Origin: Thermodesulfovibrio sp.
GTDB lineage: Bacteria; Nitrospirota; Thermodesulfovibrionia; Thermodesulfovibrionales; Thermodesulfovibrionaceae
Assembly: GCA_026415595.1 (NCBI GenBank)
Contig: JAOAGU010000005.1
Coordinates: 1 to 31,527 of the forward strand
Direction: 5' to 3'
DNA: 31,527 bases
Part shown: one piece after another, positions 1 through 8,176 of the stretch
Layout: each line of letters starts with the position of its first letter
How positions within the stretch are numbered: position 1 is the stretch's first letter
Translations under genes and position numbers: made by a program
The notes under the pieces: model-generated
Told to the model about the DNA's origin: nothing
The model's input: the letters and a program-made list of their open reading frames with translations, nothing else
Database searches by the model: none

Positions 1-102
1 CTCTCATTTAATGATTGTGAAAGGCTTTACAAAAAAATTAGATTTAAAGATAAGGAGGAAGCGAAAAAGATTGTCAATAACTTTGCTTTATCAAAACAGT
101 AG
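1..102 (+). CDS. C-terminal fragment of an unidentified protein (runs in from the left edge)
   Basis: Frame 1 is open from the first base to a TAG at 100-102 and gives 33 residues. They are rich in Lys and Glu and end in FALSKQ, like an ordinary soluble C-terminus. The start and most of the gene lie outside the window, so no family can be named. Its last 29 bases overlap the 3' end of the convergent M28 peptidase gene. A chance open frame of this length is possible in AT-rich DNA, so the call rests mainly on the protein-like composition and on the gap-free packing of the region. Confidence 0.45.
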   Translation, partial: LSFNDCERLYKKIRFKDKEEAKKIVNNFALSKQ

Positions 103-958
103 CTAATAATGTTTTGGTAACCTCTAACATAAAAGAAAAATTAAGTTTGTCTGGTGTATCCTGTGATGTATGATAGAATGGATTCCTAAACATTGCCGTA
201 TCAGTAATCATAACTGCCTGAAATCCTGCGTCCCAAAAAGGTGCATGATCACTAAATCTTGTTTCAATGGAAAGCCAGCCATTAATCGGAACTTTATGAG
301 TTATGATTTTTAAGGAAGGAACATATTTTTTAACTTCTTCAAAAAGCTCCAGTAATGGCTTAGATTTCCCATTTCCTACAATCCCTATAAAATTCCCCGT
401 ATCAGGTCCTTTTACAAATACAGGCAAATTTTGTGAACCCTTTTTATCTGAAAAATAACCAACTGATTCAAGGATTATTGCCGTATATCTGTATCCAAGT
501 CTTTTGAATTTTTTAACAAAATGACTACTTCCAATTATGAATTTAAGGTCAAAAGCCTGCGGTTCTTCAAGGGTGAAGGCAACAAATTTCAACTTTTCTG
601 CAACTGGATTGTCTCTTATGACTCTTGCCACTTCAAGCATTACTGCAATACCACTTGCATTATCATCAGCACCGGGTGAACCCATTGCAGAATCATAATG
701 AGCACCAATCAACAACCAGTCTTTTTTTGAGCTGATGCCTTCAGTTGTAGCTATTATATTTTTATAATCCCTGCCATTATAGGAAAATTCATCAAACTCA
801 ACAATGTAACCGTATTCTCTAAATTGTTCATAAATAAACTTGCCGATTAATGATAAAGCCTCATAATTATAACAACCATGCCTTGGAATAGATATTGCTT
901 GCACTATTCTTCTAAGATTGCTATGTTCCACTTTGTCTAAAAATTCTTCAATACTCAT
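74..958 (-). CDS. M28-family zinc aminopeptidase-like protein
   Basis: This is a putative metallo-exopeptidase of the M28 family, with a two-zinc catalytic centre. The expected ligands are visible: His87 in GAHYDS, bridging Asp98 in GADDNASG, the Glu131-Glu132 pair in LEEP, Glu164 in LESVGY and His263 in YHTSQDTP. At 294 residues it is a single catalytic domain. It has no signal peptide or membrane segment, so it is probably cytoplasmic, although many M28 enzymes are exported. It starts one base after the stop of the DUF488 gene and is the last gene of a three-gene operon. Substrate is unknown; aminopeptidase or glutaminyl-cyclase-like activity are both possible in this fold. Confidence 0.88.
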   Translation of the reverse strand: MSIEEFLDKVEHSNLRRIVQAISIPRHGCYNYEALSLIGKFIYEQFREYGYIVEFDEFSYNGRDYKNIIATTEGISSKKDWLLIGAHYDSAMGSPGADDNASGIAVMLEVARVIRDNPVAEKLKFVAFTLEEPQAFDLKFIIGSSHFVKKFKRLGYRYTAIILESVGYFSDKKGSQNLPVFVKGPDTGNFIGIVGNGKSKPLLELFEEVKKYVPSLKIITHKVPINGWLSIETRFSDHAPFWDAGFQAVMITDTAMFRNPFYHTSQDTPDKLNFSFMLEVTKTLLATVLIKQSY

Positions 959-959
959 T

Positions 960-1430
960 CTATCTTACAAAATCAAGCTCTTCCTGCTTCAAGGCTAATT
1001 TCTTATGCTCATAAATTCTATCTCGTTCAATTATATGCAATACTTTCCATTCTTTTTCAGAAAGCATCTCTGAAATAAATCTTCTATGACAGCGAAAGAA
1101 AAGCCTTTCAGCACAGAAAAATACGGATAATTCATACTCAGCAATTTCTTCAAGCTTTTCAATTCCCTTTTTAAAATCCTCTGTCTTTATATAATTTTCA
1201 TATCCACCTTTTCTGAATCCACCAAGCTCCTTACCAAAATAAATATACTTAATCCCCTCTTTTTCTAAGGCTTCCGCAAGAATATCCTTATTGAAATGAG
1301 GGAATTTTTTTGATTTCGGAAAACTTCTTACATCTATAGCTATTCTTATTTTGTAATTTTTTAAAGTTTCTATGAATTCTTCTATTGGATGATTACTTGT
1401 ACCAATTGTATAAATTAGTCTTTCAGACAA
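960..1430 (-). CDS. DUF488 family protein
   Basis: The 156-residue protein has the hallmarks of the DUF488 family: an N-terminal YTIGTSN strand, IDVRSFP near residue 33, and a cysteine-rich C-terminal motif with Cys106 followed by Cys114-His115-Arg116 (CAERLFFRCHRR). The biochemical role of the family is not established. The Cys-Arg elements recall rhodanese or phosphatase-type active sites, but that is only an analogy. The start codon overlaps the end of the nitroreductase gene by 8 bases, and the stop lies one base before the M28 peptidase start. All three are therefore probably made from one mRNA. Confidence 0.85.
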   Translation of the reverse strand: MSERLIYTIGTSNHPIEEFIETLKNYKIRIAIDVRSFPKSKKFPHFNKDILAEALEKEGIKYIYFGKELGGFRKGGYENYIKTEDFKKGIEKLEEIAEYELSVFFCAERLFFRCHRRFISEMLSEKEWKVLHIIERDRIYEHKKLALKQEELDFVR

Positions 1431-1929
1431 TTTTTATTATTGCTTCATCAAGGCTTTTTACTTTTTTTGGTGAAGGAATTTCATCAGGATAACCTATTCC
1501 AATACAGGCGATTATTCTTAAATTTTCAGGAATATCAAGAACCTCTCTAACATAATTTTCTCTCTCCCTGTTTTCAGGATGATAAATAGCTCCCCAGCAA
1601 GCTCCTAAGCCCAAAGAATGAGCTTCAAGTAATAGTGCCATTATGGCACATCCCATATCCTCAAGCCAGTGATTGCTTTTCTTTTCATCAGCAAGTGCTA
1701 CTATTACATAGGGTGCTCCTTCAAGGAATTTTGTAAATGGTTGGGCTTTACTTAATTCTTTAATTTTTCCTTTGTCTTTAACAATAATAAAATACCATGG
1801 CTGAGAATTTTTAGCTGAAGGAGCATATAAAGCAGTTTCAATACATCTCTTTATCACTTCTTCTGGCGGAACTTCCTTTTTAAATTTTCTTATGCTTCTG
1901 CGAGTTTTGATTACATCAAATATATCCAT
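1423..1929 (-). CDS. Nitroreductase family protein (FMN-dependent)
   Basis: This is a 168-residue member of the FMN-binding nitroreductase superfamily. Seen in the sequence: the N-terminal RRSIRKF phosphate-binding motif, PSAKNSQPW at about residue 37, a central helix with GLGACWGAI, and the C-terminal IGIGYPDE motif. Such enzymes form dimers and reduce nitro groups, quinones or flavins with NAD(P)H. The physiological substrate cannot be read from sequence. It is the first gene of a minus-strand operon with DUF488 and M28 proteins. Its ATG lies only five bases downstream of a perfect extended -10 element and has no Shine-Dalgarno sequence, so translation from a leaderless mRNA is likely. Confidence 0.92.
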   Translation of the reverse strand: MDIFDVIKTRRSIRKFKKEVPPEEVIKRCIETALYAPSAKNSQPWYFIIVKDKGKIKELSKAQPFTKFLEGAPYVIVALADEKKSNHWLEDMGCAIMALLLEAHSLGLGACWGAIYHPENRERENYVREVLDIPENLRIIACIGIGYPDEIPSPKKVKSLDEAIIKIV

Positions 1930-1934
1930 ATTGA

Positions 1935-1943
1935 ATTATATCA
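1935..1943 (-). promoter_or_regulatory. Extended -10 promoter of the nitroreductase operon
   Basis: Read on the minus strand, TGATATAAT matches the extended -10 consensus TGnTATAAT perfectly. Only tcaat (1934-1930) separates it from the ATG at 1929-1927. The expected start point falls on or next to the A of the start codon. No convincing -35 is present, as is common for extended -10 promoters. Confidence 0.7.
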
Positions 1944-1966
1944 CGACTCAAAAAGAAAAATAGAAC

Positions 1967-1996
1967 TTGTCTAAAAAATTAAGTATTTATTAATAT
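1967..1996 (+). promoter_or_regulatory. Probable clpS operon promoter
   Basis: A TTGTCT -35-like hexamer (1967-1972) is followed after 18 bases by TAATAT (1991-1996), six bases before the clpS ATG. TATAAA at 1994-1999 is an alternative but sits very close to the start. No Shine-Dalgarno sequence separates the -10 from the ATG. The region is AT-rich, so hexamer matches are weak evidence. It shares the 73-base divergent gap with the nitroreductase promoter. Confidence 0.4.
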
Positions 1997-2002
1997 AAAA
2001 TT

Positions 2003-2308
2003 ATGGATGAGAAAATCCATATTGAGGAGAAAGAGGATATCTCCTTAGACAAGCCTAATCTTTATAGAGTCTATCTCCTTAATGATGATTACACAACCAT
2101 GGACTTTGTTGTATATATTTTAATGACAATATTTGATAAACCACAAATTGAAGCTACTTCAATTATGTTACATGTCCATCGTAATGGTAAAGGTCTTGCT
2201 GGAGTTTATACCAAGGAAATTGCTGAAACAAAAGTATATCAGGTTGAGAGACTTGCAAGAAGTCATGGCTTCCCCTTAAAATGCATTATAGAAAGAGATG
2301 ATAGATAA
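2003..2308 (+). CDS. clpS: ATP-dependent Clp protease adaptor ClpS
   Basis: ClpS binds proteins with N-terminal Phe, Leu, Tyr or Trp and hands them to ClpA for degradation by ClpAP. The 101-residue protein has the normal length. It shows the conserved LLNDDYTTMDFV segment, with the amino-group-binding Asn27-Asp28-Asp29, and the MLHVH motif with His57, which lines the N-degron pocket. The C-terminal PLKCIIE strand is also typical. The 19-residue N-terminal extension is acidic, as expected for the mobile segment that enters the ClpA pore. The gene overlaps clpA by 11 bases. There is no Shine-Dalgarno sequence and a -10-like element ends six bases upstream, so the mRNA may be leaderless. Confidence 0.95.
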   Translation: MDEKIHIEEKEDISLDKPNLYRVYLLNDDYTTMDFVVYILMTIFDKPQIEATSIMLHVHRNGKGLAGVYTKEIAETKVYQVERLARSHGFPLKCIIERDDR

Positions 2309-4517
2309 AGATTTACAGATTATAATAACAGCAACTGTTGAAGATGCCATAGAAAAGGGACACCAGTATCTTACGGTAGAGCATCTTACATATGCTATTT
2401 TACATGATGAGTTCGGCGTAGAAATTATAAGAAACTGTGGCGGTAATCCTGAAAAAATAAAAATGAGTCTTGAAACATTCCTTGATCAGAATATACCCAA
2501 GAAAAAAGGTAAAGGACAGGCACATCCAACAATAGCCTTTCAAAGAGTAATGGAAAGAACCTTAAATCACATAAAATCAGCAGAGAAAAAACAAGCAGAT
2601 GCAGGAGATTTTCTCGCCTCAATTTTTCTTGAGGAAGAAACATATGCAGTAAGTCTTCTCAAGTCTTATGGAATAACAAGGCTGGATATCCTAAATTACA
2701 TATCTCATGGAGTACCGAAAAAAGATTTTGAAGAAACAGGCACAAAGGAAGACAAAAAAATAGACCCGCTAAGGACATTTACAGTTGAACTAACTGAAAA
2801 GGCAAGAAAAGGAGAGATTGATCCAATTATAGGTAGACAGAATGAACTTGAGCGAGTAATCCAGGTTCTGACAAGAAGAAGAAAAAACAATGTGATACTC
2901 GTAGGTGAACCAGGAGTTGGCAAGACTGCAATTGTTGAAGGTCTTGCATTAAAGATTGCCAATGAAGAGGTGCCACACCATCTGAAAAATTTCAAAATTT
3001 ACGCTCTTGACATGGGCTCTCTTCTTGCCGGAACAAAATACAGAGGTGATTTTGAGGCAAGAATGAAAACTTTAATAAACACACTTTATAAAATAAAATA
3101 CTGCATTCTTTTCATAGATGAGATTCATACAATTGTAGGCGCAGGGTCGGCAAGTGGAAGCACTGTTGATGCCTCCAATCTCCTTAAACCTATACTGATT
3201 GAAGGGAAAATACGCTGTATTGGTGCAACAACCTATGAAGAATACAGAAACTATTTTGAAAAAGACAGAGCCCTTTCAAGAAGATTTCAGAAAATAGACA
3301 TAACAGAACCAACAGAAGAAGAAACCTATGAAATTCTGAAGGGACTAAAAAATTATTATGAAGAGCATCATAGAGTAATATATACAGATGAAGCACTAAG
3401 GGCTGCAGCTTATTTATCTGCAAGATACATAAACGACAGATTTTTACCCGATAAAGCAATTGATGTTATTGATGAAGCAGGTGCTGTGGTAAGGTTATAT
3501 CATGAGGATAAAATTGTTGATGAAAAGGTAATTGAACAAACAATATCTAAAATAGCAAGGATTCCTTCACAAGAGATTACTTCAAATGACATAGACAGAC
3601 TCAAAAATCTTGAAAATGAACTTAAAACTCAGATTTTCGGACAGGATGAAGCAGTAGATGCTGTTGTAAAGGTTGTAAAATTATCTAAAGCAGGGCTTAA
3701 AGAAGTACAAAAGCCTATTGGTTGTTTCCTTTTTACAGGACCAACAGGTGTAGGAAAAACAGAACTTGCAAAACAACTTTCCAATATCTTAGGAATATCT
3801 TTCTTAAGATATGACATGAGTGAATATATGGAAAAACATGCTGTAGCAAAACTCATAGGAGCACCTCCGGGTTATATTGGCTTTGAACAGGGCGGACTTC
3901 TTACTGAACAAATAAGAAAAAATCCTCATTGTGTCCTTTTGCTTGATGAAATTGAAAAAGCCCATGAAGATATATTTAATATTCTTCTTCAAATCATGGA
4001 TTACGGCACACTTACTGACAATACAGGCAGAAAAGCTGATTTTAGAAATGTAATTTTAATAATGACTTCAAATCTTGGTGCACGGGAGATGGAAAAATCA
4101 GTGATTGGATTCGGAGATAGAACAACAGATCAAATAAAAAAGAGTAAAGAAGCAATTGAGCGTCTCTTCAGCCCTGAGTTCAGAAATCGTCTTGATGCAG
4201 TGATAACTTTTAATTCGCTTCCTGAAAATATTGTCCTTAAAATCGTAGATAAATTTATAACAGAGCTGAATAATCAGCTATCTTCAAAAAACATAAAAGT
4301 TATTCTCACAGAGAAAGCAAAAATATGGCTTGCTCAGAAAGGATTCGATCCTAAATTTGGTGCAAGACCTCTTCAAAGACTTATTCAAAAAGAAATCAAA
4401 ACTCCTCTTGTTGAAGAAATTTTATTTGGCAAACTTACAGATGGAGGAGAAATAATTATTGATATTGTTAAGGATTCCATACACTATAAAATAAATGACT
4501 GTATTCCTACTTCATGA
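2298..4517 (+). CDS. clpA: ATP-dependent Clp protease ATP-binding subunit ClpA
   Basis: ClpA is the hexameric AAA+ unfoldase that feeds substrates to ClpP. The 739 residues contain a Clp N domain (about 1-140), then D1 with Walker A GEPGVGKT at 203-210 and Walker B ILFIDE at about 270-275. D2 has Walker A GPTGVGKT at 481-488, the pore loop GAPPGYIG at 521-528 and Walker B VLLLDE at 546-551. The IGF tripeptide at 603-605 is the ClpP-docking loop, so a ClpP partner must be encoded elsewhere. D1 and D2 are joined without the long middle domain of ClpB or ClpC, and together with the adjacent clpS this identifies ClpA. It overlaps both clpS (11 bases) and aat (23 bases), implying translational coupling. 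Confidence 0.96.
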   Translation: MIDKDLQIIITATVEDAIEKGHQYLTVEHLTYAILHDEFGVEIIRNCGGNPEKIKMSLETFLDQNIPKKKGKGQAHPTIAFQRVMERTLNHIKSAEKKQADAGDFLASIFLEEETYAVSLLKSYGITRLDILNYISHGVPKKDFEETGTKEDKKIDPLRTFTVELTEKARKGEIDPIIGRQNELERVIQVLTRRRKNNVILVGEPGVGKTAIVEGLALKIANEEVPHHLKNFKIYALDMGSLLAGTKYRGDFEARMKTLINTLYKIKYCILFIDEIHTIVGAGSASGSTVDASNLLKPILIEGKIRCIGATTYEEYRNYFEKDRALSRRFQKIDITEPTEEETYEILKGLKNYYEEHHRVIYTDEALRAAAYLSARYINDRFLPDKAIDVIDEAGAVVRLYHEDKIVDEKVIEQTISKIARIPSQEITSNDIDRLKNLENELKTQIFGQDEAVDAVVKVVKLSKAGLKEVQKPIGCFLFTGPTGVGKTELAKQLSNILGISFLRYDMSEYMEKHAVAKLIGAPPGYIGFEQGGLLTEQIRKNPHCVLLLDEIEKAHEDIFNILLQIMDYGTLTDNTGRKADFRNVILIMTSNLGAREMEKSVIGFGDRTTDQIKKSKEAIERLFSPEFRNRLDAVITFNSLPENIVLKIVDKFITELNNQLSSKNIKVILTEKAKIWLAQKGFDPKFGARPLQRLIQKEIKTPLVEEILFGKLTDGGEIIIDIVKDSIHYKINDCIPTS

Positions 4518-5241
4518 TGCTCTAATTTTCCCCAACCCTGAATTGGCAGAACCAGATGGATTACTTGCAATTGGTGGTGATTTAAGTACTGATAGACTTC
4601 TTCTTGCCTATAAATCTGGGATATTCCCATGGTATAATGAATTGCCAATCCTATGGTGGTGTCCACCAAAAAGACCTGTTATTTTCCCAAGCCTTTTCAG
4701 ACTTTCAAGAAGTCTTTATCAAATAATGAAGAAAAATGCCTTCAAAGTTACTTTTGATAAAGATTTCTACGGTGTTATAGAAAAATGTGCATCCATAAAA
4801 AGAAAAGACTCCAATGACACATGGATTACTGATGAAATGAGAGAGGCATATATTAAACTTCACAGCCTTGGTTTTGCCCATTCTGTTGAAGTATGGAAAG
4901 ATGATAAACTTGTCGGTGGTCTCTATGGAGTTTCAATTGGTAAAGCTTTTTTTGGCGAATCAATGTTTTCTCTTGTTAGTAATGCTTCAAAGGTTGCCCT
5001 TGCCTGTCTTGTAGAGTTTTTAATTAAAAATAGTTTCTATTTTATTGACTGTCAGATAACCAATGAACATCTTTCAAGAATGGGTGCGATAGAAGTTCCG
5101 AGAAATGTTTTTTTGAAAATTCTTAACGAAGCTACATCAAAAAATTTTATAATAGAAAAATGGAGTCGTGAAAATTTGTCCACTCGTGAAACAGCTTTTT
5201 TTCTAATGGATAAACTTATAAAGAGGAGTTCATATCTATGA
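4495..5241 (+). CDS. aat: Leucyl/phenylalanyl-tRNA--protein transferase (Aat)
   Basis: Aat transfers Leu or Phe from aminoacyl-tRNA onto N-terminal Arg or Lys of proteins, creating the primary N-degrons that ClpS reads. The 248 residues include the family signatures GLLAIGGDLS, YKSGIFPWYNE and WWCPPKRPV near the N-terminus, and the GNAT-fold segment GGLYGVSIGKAFFGESMFS in the middle. Length is typical. The start lies 23 bases inside the end of clpA and the stop overlaps the next ATG by four bases. Linkage with clpS and clpA puts substrate tagging, recognition and unfolding in one operon. The DNA-level start is an ATG without a clear Shine-Dalgarno sequence, consistent with coupling to clpA. 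Confidence 0.95.
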   Translation: MTVFLLHDALIFPNPELAEPDGLLAIGGDLSTDRLLLAYKSGIFPWYNELPILWWCPPKRPVIFPSLFRLSRSLYQIMKKNAFKVTFDKDFYGVIEKCASIKRKDSNDTWITDEMREAYIKLHSLGFAHSVEVWKDDKLVGGLYGVSIGKAFFGESMFSLVSNASKVALACLVEFLIKNSFYFIDCQITNEHLSRMGAIEVPRNVFLKILNEATSKNFIIEKWSRENLSTRETAFFLMDKLIKRSSYL

Positions 5242-5912
5242 AACTGTTACTTTTTGATATTGATGGAACCTTACTTAGTGCTGGTGGTGCTGGCACAAGA
5301 TCTCTCAATAAAGCCTTTGAAAGAGTTCTTAATATAAAAGAAGCATTTAAAAATTTTGAGATGGCAGGAAAAACAGATATTCTAATCATCAAAGAAGGAC
5401 TCAAACTCTGGGGAATTGAACCAACAGCCTCATTAGTTAATGAACTAATTGAAAATTACCTTGAATTCCTTAAGGTAGAAATCAATAATAATTCAAAACA
5501 TCTTAAGCCTGGTGTTCTTGAGTTTATTCAACTAAATGAGCAAGCATTCGGATATCCTATGGGTTTATTAACCGGGAATCTTGAGGTAGGTGCGAGAATT
5601 AAGCTTGAACCTTTTGGTTTGAACTCGTTTTTCCCTTTTGGAGCCTTTGGTAGTGATCATGAAGACAGAAATCATCTATTACCTATAGCAATTGATAGAT
5701 TCATGACTAAATTCAGTAGAAAAATTGATTTCCCCCAATGTATTGTTATAGGAGATACTCCCAGAGATGTAGCATGTGCTAAACCTTATGGAGCTAAAGT
5801 AATTGCAGTAGCTACAGGACCATATAATGTGGATGATTTACAGAAAACAGATGCTGATGTGGTAGTAGAAACACTGGCAGAAAAAGAAAAATTATTTCCT
5901 CTCCTTATTTAG
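5238..5912 (+). CDS. HAD-superfamily hydrolase, phosphoglycolate phosphatase-like
   Basis: This is a 224-residue HAD phosphatase with a helical cap. Motif I is FDIDGT with nucleophile Asp6 and acid/base Asp8. Motif II is LLTGN in the middle of the protein. Motif IV is IGDTPRDVACAK, with GAKVIAVATG after it. This arrangement matches the Gph/PGPase-like subfamily, but the substrate is not fixed by sequence. An AGGAG lies about 10 bases before the ATG, and the start overlaps the aat stop by four bases. The next gene begins directly after its stop. Its place in a protein quality-control operon gives no clear clue to its substrate; it may only be co-transcribed. Confidence 0.87.
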   Translation: MKLLLFDIDGTLLSAGGAGTRSLNKAFERVLNIKEAFKNFEMAGKTDILIIKEGLKLWGIEPTASLVNELIENYLEFLKVEINNNSKHLKPGVLEFIQLNEQAFGYPMGLLTGNLEVGARIKLEPFGLNSFFPFGAFGSDHEDRNHLLPIAIDRFMTKFSRKIDFPQCIVIGDTPRDVACAKPYGAKVIAVATGPYNVDDLQKTDADVVVETLAEKEKLFPLLI

Positions 5913-6269
5913 ATGGGTAAATTTCCCGTAACAGAAAAAAAGGAAATAGAACTCCTTAAAGAGATGGATATACTTGGTATCAGAGAATCAGACATAGAGG
6001 AAAGGTTTATCAGATGTTCTGGACACGGTGGACAAAAGGTAAATAAAACTTCTACTGGAGTCTATCTAAAGCATATTCCCAGCGGGATTGAGATAAAATT
6101 CACAAAAGAGCGCTCTCAAGGACTTAATAGATTTTTTGCAAGACGTATGCTCATAGAAAAAATAAAAGAAACACTTGGACTACCTACCAAAAAATCAGAA
6201 GACATAGAAAAAATCAGAAGAAAGAAACAAAGAAGTAGAAAAAGAAATGAAAAAAGAGAGGGCAAATAG
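5913..6269 (+). CDS. Small RF-1-domain (GGQ) release-factor-like protein, probable ribosome rescue factor
   Basis: The 118-residue protein carries the peptidyl-tRNA hydrolysis domain of class I release factors: SGHGGQKVNKT with Gly39-Gly40-Gln41, then the conserved IPSGIEIKFTKERSQ segment. The codon-recognition domains of RF1 and RF2 are absent. After residue 95 there is a very basic tail (RRKKQRSRKRNEKR), similar in character to the ArfB/YaeJ and mtRF-R tails that enter an empty mRNA channel. The likely role is stop-codon-independent release of stalled ribosomes. Its ATG directly abuts the TAG of the HAD gene. The last codons form half of a terminator hairpin. Assignment to ArfB proper rather than a related RF-like group is uncertain. 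Confidence 0.85.
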   Translation: MGKFPVTEKKEIELLKEMDILGIRESDIEERFIRCSGHGGQKVNKTSTGVYLKHIPSGIEIKFTKERSQGLNRFFARRMLIEKIKETLGLPTKKSEDIEKIRRKKQRSRKRNEKREGK

Positions 6270-6280
6270 CCCTCTCTTTT
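6252..6280. terminator. Bidirectional intrinsic terminator between the clp and atp operons
   Basis: A perfect 12-base-pair inverted repeat has arms at 6252-6263 and 6269-6280 around an AAATA loop. Its GC-rich core (gagagggc/gccctctc) is flanked by A and T runs, so it works in both directions. It overlaps the stop codon of the release-factor-like gene (6267-6269) and ends directly before the atpC stop (6281-6283). Confidence 0.92.
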
Positions 6281-6706
6281 TTATCTCGGTATAAGTTTTG
6301 TAGCTAATTGAATTCTAATTGTAGCCCTTTCAAGAGCTGCCTGAGCTCTTGCATGATCAATGTCAACTTCTCCAGCCGCTGCTCTGCGAAGTCTTTCCTC
6401 TGCACGTGCCAATGCAGCTTTTGCTCTTTCCACATCTATCTCTTCAACTCTTTCAGCACTTCCAACTAAAACCAAAACTCTATCATTCAAGACCTCACAG
6501 TAACCACGATTAATAAACACATACTGAGTTTGCCCATCCTTTTTATAGGAGAGTGAGCCGATCCTTAAAGCCGTCATAAAGGCACAGTGGCCAGGAAAAA
6601 CACCAAAATCACCTTCAGCTCCAGTTGTATGAACTTCATCTACCTCTTCATTTATCAACTCTCCGTAAGGTGTTATAACTTCTAACTTCAATTTTTTTTC
6701 CATCAT
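6281..6706 (-). CDS. atpC: ATP synthase epsilon subunit (AtpC)
   Basis: Epsilon belongs to the central stalk of F1 and inhibits wasteful ATP hydrolysis. The 141 residues show the N-terminal beta-sandwich (LEVITPYGELINEEVDEV, then GDFGVFPGHC) and the C-terminal Ala- and Arg-rich helical hairpin (ERAKAALARAEERL). The sequence begins Met-Met. An AGGAGT lies three bases from the first ATG but six from the second, so translation probably starts at the second Met (6703). It is the last gene of the atp operon and ends against the bidirectional terminator. Confidence 0.96.
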   Translation of the reverse strand: MMEKKLKLEVITPYGELINEEVDEVHTTGAEGDFGVFPGHCAFMTALRIGSLSYKKDGQTQYVFINRGYCEVLNDRVLVLVGSAERVEEIDVERAKAALARAEERLRRAAAGEVDIDHARAQAALERATIRIQLATKLIPR

Positions 6707-6718
6707 ACACTCCTTTAA

Positions 6719-8140
6719 TTAGACCTGTCTTTCGTACCCAAGCTTCTTGGCTTTTTCCTCCACCTCTTCTATTGGACCAACCATATAAAATGCCTGCTCT
6801 GGCAGGTCATCATATTTACCCTCAAGAACTGCTTTGAAGCCCTTTACTGTATCTTCAAGCTTTACATATCTTCCAGCAGCTCCTGTAAATGTCTCTGCAA
6901 CATGGAACGGCTGACTGAGGAATCTCTGAAGTTTTCTTGCTCTTGCAACTGTAAGTTTATCGTCTTCTGAAAGCTCTTCAATACCAAGAATTGCAATGAT
7001 ATCCTGCAACTCTTTATATCTCTGTAATACTGCCTGTACACCTCTTGCAACCTGATAATGCTCATCACCAACTACTCTTGGGTCAAGAATTCGGCTTGTA
7101 GAATCCAGTGGGTCAACTGCAGGATAGATTCCCAACTCTGCAATCTGACGGGAAAGAACTACAGTTCCGTCAAGATGTGCAAAAACTGCTGCAACTGCCG
7201 GGTCTGTTAAGTCGTCTGCAGGAACGTAAATTGCTTGCATGGAAGTAATGGAGCCTTTTGCTGTTGTGGTAATTCTCTCCTGTAAAGCACCCATTTCTGT
7301 AGAAAGTGTTGGCTGATAACCGACTGCTGAAGGCATTCTTCCAAGAAGTGCGGAAACCTCAGAACCTGCAAGGGTGTATCTAAATATATTATCTATAAAA
7401 ATAAGAACGTCTTGTCCTTGGTCTCTGAAATATTCAGCAACTGTTAGCGCTGTAAGACCAACACGCGCTCTAACTCCAGGTGGCTCATTCATTTGTCCGT
7501 AAACAAGTGCAACTTGAGGTAAAACCCCGGAATGTTTCATTTCAAGATATAGGTCATTTCCTTCACGGGTTCTTTCACCAACACCTGCAAAAACAGAGAC
7601 ACCACCATGCTTCATAGCAATGTTATGAATCATCTCCATAATGATAACTGTCTTACCAACTCCTGCACCTCCGAACATTCCCATTTTTCCACCTCTAACA
7701 AATGGGACAAGAAGGTCAAAAACTTTAACTCCTGTTTCAAACTGCTGTGTGGTTGGAGACTGTTCAGTGAATTCAGGTGCTGTTTTGTGTATAGGATACA
7801 TATCCTGTGCCTGAATCGGGCCTGCTTCATCCACAGGTTCGCCTATAACATTGATTATTCTTCCAAGAACAGGTTTACCAACAGGAACAGAAATCGGTGC
7901 TCCTGTATCAACAACCTTCATACCTCTCACTAAACCATCAGTAGAGCCCATTGCAATTGTTCTTACTCTGTTTTCACCAAGATGCATTACAACTTCAAGA
8001 ACAAGATGAAGCTCTGGAATGCCCTTAGAGGGATCACCAGGGTCATCTATTTTTAATGCATTCAAAACCTCTGGTAATTTTCCTTCAAATTCGCAGTCTA
8101 CAACTGTACCTATAATCTGAACTACTTTGCCTACGTTCAT
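6719..8140 (-). CDS. atpD: ATP synthase beta subunit (AtpD)
   Basis: This is the catalytic subunit of F1. The 473 residues have the usual length and contain Walker A GGAGVGKT at 157-164, GERTREGNDLY, ALVYGQMNEPPG, and the Walker B-region LIFIDNIFR. The signature PAVDPLDSTSR is also present. The lever segment that is DELSEED in many species reads EELSEDD here, a conservative variant. A GGAGG lies nine bases before the ATG. Subunit order and spacing place it between gamma and epsilon, as in most bacterial atp operons. Confidence 0.98.
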   Translation of the reverse strand: MNVGKVVQIIGTVVDCEFEGKLPEVLNALKIDDPGDPSKGIPELHLVLEVVMHLGENRVRTIAMGSTDGLVRGMKVVDTGAPISVPVGKPVLGRIINVIGEPVDEAGPIQAQDMYPIHKTAPEFTEQSPTTQQFETGVKVFDLLVPFVRGGKMGMFGGAGVGKTVIIMEMIHNIAMKHGGVSVFAGVGERTREGNDLYLEMKHSGVLPQVALVYGQMNEPPGVRARVGLTALTVAEYFRDQGQDVLIFIDNIFRYTLAGSEVSALLGRMPSAVGYQPTLSTEMGALQERITTTAKGSITSMQAIYVPADDLTDPAVAAVFAHLDGTVVLSRQIAELGIYPAVDPLDSTSRILDPRVVGDEHYQVARGVQAVLQRYKELQDIIAILGIEELSEDDKLTVARARKLQRFLSQPFHVAETFTGAAGRYVKLEDTVKGFKAVLEGKYDDLPEQAFYMVGPIEEVEEKAKKLGYERQV

Positions 8141-8176
8141 AATTTAAAACCTCCTTTATTCTTTTTTAAAATTTTA

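Noticed and set aside
2425..3992. Several minus-strand open frames opposite clpA
   Set aside because: They are antisense to strongly conserved AAA+ motifs and their translations have no recognisable domain.
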